A DNA stretch of 64,000 nucleotides from Annulohypoxylon bovei var. microspora (taxonomy: Eukaryota; Ascomycota; Sordariomycetes; Xylariales; Hypoxylaceae), in contig MU405303.1 of the NCBI GenBank assembly GCA_022836615.1, positions 62,001-126,000 of the forward strand, in the 5' to 3' direction. The notes under the pieces are model-generated. The model was given only the letters and a program-made list of their open reading frames with translations. It searched no databases and was not told the DNA's origin. A program made the position numbers and the translations under genes. Shown here piece by piece: positions 58,790 through 64,000 of the stretch; position 1 is the first letter of the stretch, and the number at the start of each line of letters is the position of its first letter.

Positions 58790-59353
58790 TTTCTGTGAAT
58801 TGAATTTGACTACAGGTTGTAGTATCGGAAGAAAGTTGAAATCGGCGAATAATTCGTCGTTGTACGTAACATTCAATGGCGAAACTATGCTGTTCAAGAA
58901 TTTTGGTGGGGTCTGATAGTGATCAAGCTCTGAACGATAAAATCCAAGGTTGATTGTCGGAGAGCAATCTCTGATTGGTTAGTGAAGTCTAATGAGGGTC
59001 CGATGATTTTCCGCAACTTCTTGTGGATAAAGTACTCAGGAACTTTTATCTTCAACCAGACCTGAGTTTAATACTGTAAGCGGATCTCAGATGCAAGTCA
59101 AACTTCAACATGACATTCACAAACCAATGCGAAGAACAAGCAATTAAACTGTTACTATCATAAATCTAACACTATTGTATGATTCAGACTCATTATACGT
59201 CCAAATCAAAGCATGGATCATATCTTCATCGATAGTAACGCTATTACCGCAAGGCCTCGCAGATATTCCCCAGCTGTCTAACGTCACCAGCGACTAAAAT
59301 CTGTGTGTATCAGAACTGGTTCTGTTGAGGGTCCAACTACAGTCCACACGGAA

Positions 59354-60270
59354 TTATGCGCATGTGGCGGATTGCAAATTAGCCATGTCCCTTTGGATTT
59401 GTGGCAGCTGAAATTCTCTGAAAAAAACCGCCCGTTTTCCTTCATATCCCAATATAGTCTGATCGTACGTAGGACGATTAGGTTCAGCGGCAATGACTTG
59501 GACACTGCATAACGGTAGCTTGAATTGCGGTTGCTGTCCCCCGACAATACTGATAGCTTCCTGAATTCGCCGTTCTAAGATCCGGTTTCTTACTCTTGGC
59601 TCAACAAAGACCGCATCCGAGCTGTAGACAGGATTCCTATCGTCGCTGACGAAGGTGAGGTATTCTAGATTGACAAAGTACTGATATGCTTGACACAGGA
59701 TTTGCTCGAACGTTAGTTTGGCGGACCTGCCTGTCCGATTATTAGAGCTAGTATAGCTTATGAGTCCTTCGCTGATGGCAATGCGATGGACGTGGTCTAG
59801 GTCTTCTCGCCGGACTAGAGAGACGAATGTGTGAAACAGCGTCTCTGCAGCCACAACTCCTCGCCTTGGTCCGAAATAGAGCGTGTCTTTCAAGGGATCG
59901 AAGTAAATACGACCAGGTTGTGGGGAGGAACCGAATAAAGGCCGGTACCATTTCAATGCCTCACGCCGAGACTCCCTGCATACATGTAGGTTGGTCGGAA
60001 TAGGGGATATAGATGTACAGACGACGTGTCTACTGTCGCCCCGTCGCGGCCGAGATGTCTGAGGAGGATGTTCTGTGCTGCATTTTATCTCCACGATACG
60101 CGGCCCTGGAAGGCTGCAAGCCCATATCTTGAACCGAAGCTCGATGGGAAGCTTGGCAAAAAGAGGCTTGGGTTTTTGTTAGCGCCTATCCGTACCTTGA
60201 TTCCATTAAAGCTTACGAAGACTTGGGTGCATTCTGCCGTGACTGCCGAACTCTTGCCATGGACAGCCAT
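59354..60270 (-). CDS. 2EXR-domain protein of unknown function
   Basis: Exons 60270-60217 and 60166-59354 (50-bp intron with GCTAAC branch site) give about 288 residues. The join creates FPLFAKLPIELRFKIWACSLPGPRIVEI, which is the hallmark of the 2EXR domain, a fungal-expanded family of unknown function somewhat like F-box leads. A conserved NLHVCRESRREALKWYRPLF block follows at about residues 80-105, then FDPLKDTLYFG. Both are typical of this family. Such proteins occur in large numbers in Sordariomycetes and are often rapidly evolving. Nothing in the sequence tells the partner or process. The C-terminal half is not otherwise recognised. The start is the only ATG giving the conserved lead-in through a canonical intron. 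Confidence 0.82.
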
Positions 60271-62799
60271 GAGTATCAGATATTTAGAGCGAGGGTGGTG
60301 TGCTAAAAATGATGATAGGGTCCCAAGGGAATGGTTGAGCGTGGCGCCTAAACCCAGACTTCTGGTAAGTGGGAAATATGCATCGGCTGAAAAGTGTTCG
60401 GGAGGGAAGAATGGACAAAGAAGTGACTGCCACGTACATATAGGAGCTTAAGCCATTCCCTCCCGATCCACAAAGACGGATATCGCCAAGGCCACAAAGA
60501 AATTGTTAGGCAAAGCAAGCGACATACCAACGATATCGGTCAAAAGAGTGACACGGGTCGGTTAGGCGTTGTGATACTTGCGCTTCGTCCTTCCAAAGGA
60601 CAGGTCCGGCCCACTATTATCGTGTATGTACTTGTAGCTCGTCGAGTTCCTCATCACAAACACTCCTTGCCTCCATATGAGCTACGTACTATCTCCTCCG
60701 GCGAGGGAGGAATGACAGTATCAATCCCCAGAGCCAACAATAGGAATCTACCGATAAATCGACACTCCAGATTACCAGATATAGACAAGGTTTAGCGTGG
60801 CCGAATGGATCCACCTCGACCCGACAGTCCGGATCCAGCACATCAAACTTGTCTCAAATAGGAAATGCAAGAACTTACATGCTTCGTAGGTTTGCTACTT
60901 AGGTACCGCCACTCTGGCTCTCCCCTCCTCATTCTGCATGACGAACATTCAAACCTCATCGGCGGAGAAGAGTTCCGTAATGGGAAACTTTACGAGGCTG
61001 CCGTGTATCCCGAGACGTTGGAACTTAAAGCGATCACAGTCATGTCCTCCCATACGGAGCACATATGGAGCACCTATGGAGCACAACCGAGTTACAGCTT
61101 GCCTAACCTACCTGCGTTTTAGTACATATGAGGAAATTCTTTTTCGGGGAAAATTAAGACACACGAGAAGAAAGCGATGTCTAGTACTCTAACTCGTCTA
61201 TTTGCGCCTCAGATGATCATATTCGGGGGGGACTCGAGTGGTTACAGAGAAGTGGTGCTCTACCATACGGATGCCAATCCGCCTCCCTGTCATCGTCATC
61301 GGCATTTGACACGTACCCAAGGTAAAGTTATTTTGCTCTTACAATACAATACAATACTTCCGTATGGCACCGAGTTATGCGTATAGACGAAGAGCCCGGC
61401 CGATGGATCCATGGAACTGGAAAACCCAATGGCCAGTTGAATTCTGCAAGCCATTCGCTCGGTTCCGTTCTGTTGGTACCTGGTCGTCAATAAACCTCGG
61501 CTCACTTGCCTAATACGTACGTACGTTGGGAGCTCTGACTTCATGGCTGTTCTATACCGCCTCCCGCCTTCGAAAAAGTCGGAAATATTTTACGTCGTCG
61601 GCTATCAAATTGATTATCTTTTGACAACAATGTAGGTACATTGCGATTTAATACGCATAGAGTAGGGATTGGTTATATGGGAGCAAACTACTCTAAGGAT
61701 GGAGGCAAACGTTTGAGCTACCTAAAGTGTGGAAACTATGTTAAGATAATTTACACAGGTGCTTCTCTCCGCATAATCTAGATTTCCCAGGTTGTTTAGA
61801 CGTTTGTACACAACGAATATCCTTCATAATAATCAGCCAAACCATCGTCAAGGTAAACTTTCATATATACCGAACAGCTTGCCGACATGCCAAGCTAACC
61901 TCTACTAATTCATCAGAACCCTTCGAGAATATATCCCTTGCAGCAGACCGAGAACACTTGACCCATCGCGTTAAGATGAAAAGCAAACTCCAAACTAAAG
62001 AGTGCTTGAGTGCTTATACTAGAAGTGATATACAGTTACTTTAATAATCAGCAGGCTTTAAAGTGATCCGTGTCAAGCAACGACATCATACGTCAAATGC
62101 ACTCCACGAAGCCGTTTTGTGACTAATATATTGTTGGCTACTTGACATATGCATCGAAGATCCCTTACATCCTTAGTTTATAAATCCGAGAATAGAAGCG
62201 GAATCGAGGCTGAGGATCTCGGACCCGAGACGCCTTCCAGCTACGTGTATTACTATGGAAACATCATCCGCTACAGACTGACAATTCAAATGATATAGAC
62301 TGGCGCAAACTATTTGCTTATAATACCCTTTGGCATCTATTTCCTGTTGTACAAGACTTTCGTTGCGGTGTCTCATTGGCGTTCACCATGTATGCCAAGC
62401 AATAGCAGATACAAGTCCTGCGGTTCGAATTGCAGGGCTTTTGGTAGTATGAAATGATCGGTATGCAAGCGAGATAAGAAACCACAAGACTGATGATAAT
62501 CCAGTGGCTCCCCCTTTAATTTGCAGAAAACCCCCAATTGTGCCACTCTAAAAGATTATGCTCTACGAATATTCGTCCATAGAAGAAGCGGCATGTATGC
62601 CTTGAATCCTTCCGGAGACTCGAATCCCTTCTCCCCACACCCATATCTCCGAATGTCGTGCATTCGACCTGGCCTTCCATCAAGCTAGTCAGCCATTCAT
62701 CAGACCCTAATCATGGTATCTAGATATGTAAGTATGTTGTCATAAGCGCAATCCCCATGAAATTAGACTCTCTATTCCACCCAGCCAATACGATTCTCA
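60271..62799. other. Gene-free stretch
   Basis: About 2.5 kb. Open frames on both strands are short and overlap each other; none shows a domain. No RNA gene was recognised. Confidence 0.5.
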
Positions 62800-63085
62800 G
62801 CTTGACTAACCATCGCAGGGAACGCATCTCAGGCGAGACTGCCCAGGGTAACATCCGTTAGCGCTCTGCCTTGTCATTGGCCGGGGATCCCCACTTCCCC
62901 GTGCGCCTAAGCGCCCGCGACGGTCTAAATTAAGGCCAGGCCTATGTAGCCGGCGTTCTCTAGGCCAATCCGCGACGATCCCCTCCCGAATCTTCACCAA
63001 CTTTCCTGCTGGGCACCCCAGCATCGGGTCCCGTCACACGCGCCTGGCGCCTCGCCCGTTCGCGGGCTAATATCGCCAGCAGGGA
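62800..63085. other. G+C-rich island with several short inverted repeats
   Basis: G+C is clearly higher than in the flanks. Seen: palindrome GGGGATCCCC (62883-62892), stem GCTGGG/CCCAGC with a 3-base loop (63008-63022), perfect stem GCCCG/CGGGC with a TTCG loop (63054-63067), and an outer pair CCTGCTGG (63005-63012) with CCAGCAGG (63076-63083). It lies about 420 bp before the start of the next gene. It may be a promoter island or the trace of a structured RNA. Confidence 0.5.
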
Positions 63086-63501
63086 GTGAATATGTACGAG
63101 GGTATCACCCGGACTGCTATCCTTAGGACTCTGCATGCCGGAAGCGCTCTGCTACCTGTCTGGTGTAGGGAGGAGTCCACGCAGCTAAGGTCTAGACGGG
63201 ATGGCTTCGTCGATTATAGTCGACGTGTATTCATTACATATTCAGCGCACTTTCACGCTCTGGTCAGGTTTGTAGGATTGTCTCTTTCGACATCTCGATT
63301 ATACGATAGTTGCTCGTGCTTGGGCTATCTGTTTTCTGTTTCCTTTCTTCGCTGTTCTGTTTCCTTTTCCTGTTTCGTTTCGTCTGATTATAGTTCTCGT
63401 TGCTGTATCGTCAACTTTCTGTGAAGGTTAAAACGAGTCGCCATATATACCTACTTTACTATATTCTACCGCCCTCTCTATCTATCCATCTCTACGTCGC
63501 C

Positions 63502-64000
63502 ATGTCTTCCGAAAACAAAGGCCCGGTTCTTCCGACTTACTCCGAATTTGATCCCCATGATCTCGAGTACCGGAGGTATATGAGAAAGATTTATCTGGTT
63601 GATAGCGCCCGTGTCGGTCTCACTGGATTCGCTCTTCTCTGTGGTCTCACTATCCTTGGCACTTCTGCCGATACTCTGGCCGTATACAATGCAACTCACC
63701 TCTCGGGTGATTTTCACTTGCCGTTATGGCCTGATCAATTCGATCTCCGACCCACGATAGCGCTCGTCATCGGCAGTAGCATTGTGGTGGTTGCCCATAT
63801 CGTATCCCTGATATTCAGCAAGGTCAAGACAGTAAGTGCACCTTCGCTAATAGGCCCTACCTATTGAATCCATCCCATACTAAGATTCTCAAAGCTTCGC
63901 AACCGAACTGCCGTTCACACGTCGTTATCTATGACTGCACCCTTCGTTAGCTTCACGGCTGTCATGATTAGCATGATCTTCTTCTATGCTGTCAACACCT
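63502..64000 (+). CDS. Multi-pass membrane protein of unknown function (cut by window edge)
   Basis: Exon 1 is 63502-63831 (110 codons) and exon 2 starts at 63895 after a 63-bp intron with a CATACTAAG branch site. The reading frame stays open to the window end, so the gene is incomplete. After a soluble start (MSSENKGPVLPTYSEFDPHDLEYRR) come hydrophobic spans at about 36-53 (VGLTGFALLCGLTILGTSA), 84-103 (TIALVIGSSIVVVAHIVSLI) and a third after residue 125 (APFVSFTAVMISMIFFYAV). The arrangement suggests four spans in the full protein, as in MARVEL-like fungal membrane proteins, but I do not recognise it. A short extracellular-type loop holds an NAT sequon. Confidence 0.75.

Noticed and set aside
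60571..61386. Run of overlapping short plus-strand open frames
   Set aside because: Frames overlap in different phases without consistent splice joins or any known motif.

Overview
The window looks like a piece of nuclear chromosome from a filamentous ascomycete (Pezizomycotina, most likely Sordariomycetes). Genes are broken by short GT-AG introns of about 50-110 bp with CTAAC-like branch points. Intergenic regions are wide and genes lie on both strands. The proteins recognised (Mdm10, Ase1, Irs4, Pub1, Yak1, a Med2-like protein, NDUFA6 and others) all belong to ordinary ascomycete families. I cannot name the genus. I support 19 protein-coding genes, one of them running off the right edge. 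Most needed exon joining by hand, so exon borders are given in each entry. I found no convincing tRNA, rRNA or CRISPR.

Left part (1-13.9 kb): MDM10 (ERMES, minus strand) and a short-chain dehydrogenase are divergently arranged. They are followed by a secreted GH18 chitinase with an inserted chitin-binding domain (minus). A 6.2 kb gene-free stretch follows. Its core, about 10.2-12.9 kb, is roughly 10% G+C and carries a very strong RIP-like signature in which the surviving cytosines sit mostly in CpG.

Middle part (13.9-48.4 kb): the genes are ASE1 (spindle midzone), IRS4 (EH domain), a double-PH protein, a small membrane protein, a secreted GH5 glycosidase, a Med2-like Mediator subunit, PUB1 (three RRMs), YAK1 (DYRK kinase), an RRM protein divergent from ribosomal protein uL2, and adenosine kinase. 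The kinase has an in-frame mitochondrial-presequence-like extension. Several of these have long pyrimidine-rich leaders.

Right part (50.4-64 kb): an EST1/SMG7-type protein is followed by a compact housekeeping block in alternating orientation: C2H2 protein, BUD31, complex I NDUFA6 and Pol I/III AC19. Then come a 2EXR-type protein, a 3.2 kb gene-free stretch ending in a G+C-rich island with several short hairpins, and the start of a membrane protein cut by the window edge.

There is no biosynthetic cluster or obvious mobile cargo, and I did not find a clearly new biological system. The items most worth a second look are the CpG-sparing AT-rich block, the structured G+C island, the predicted dual-start adenosine kinase, the domain-inserted chitinase, the U-rich PUB1 leader, and the TAGGTA/TACCTA motif scattered through the intergenic DNA.
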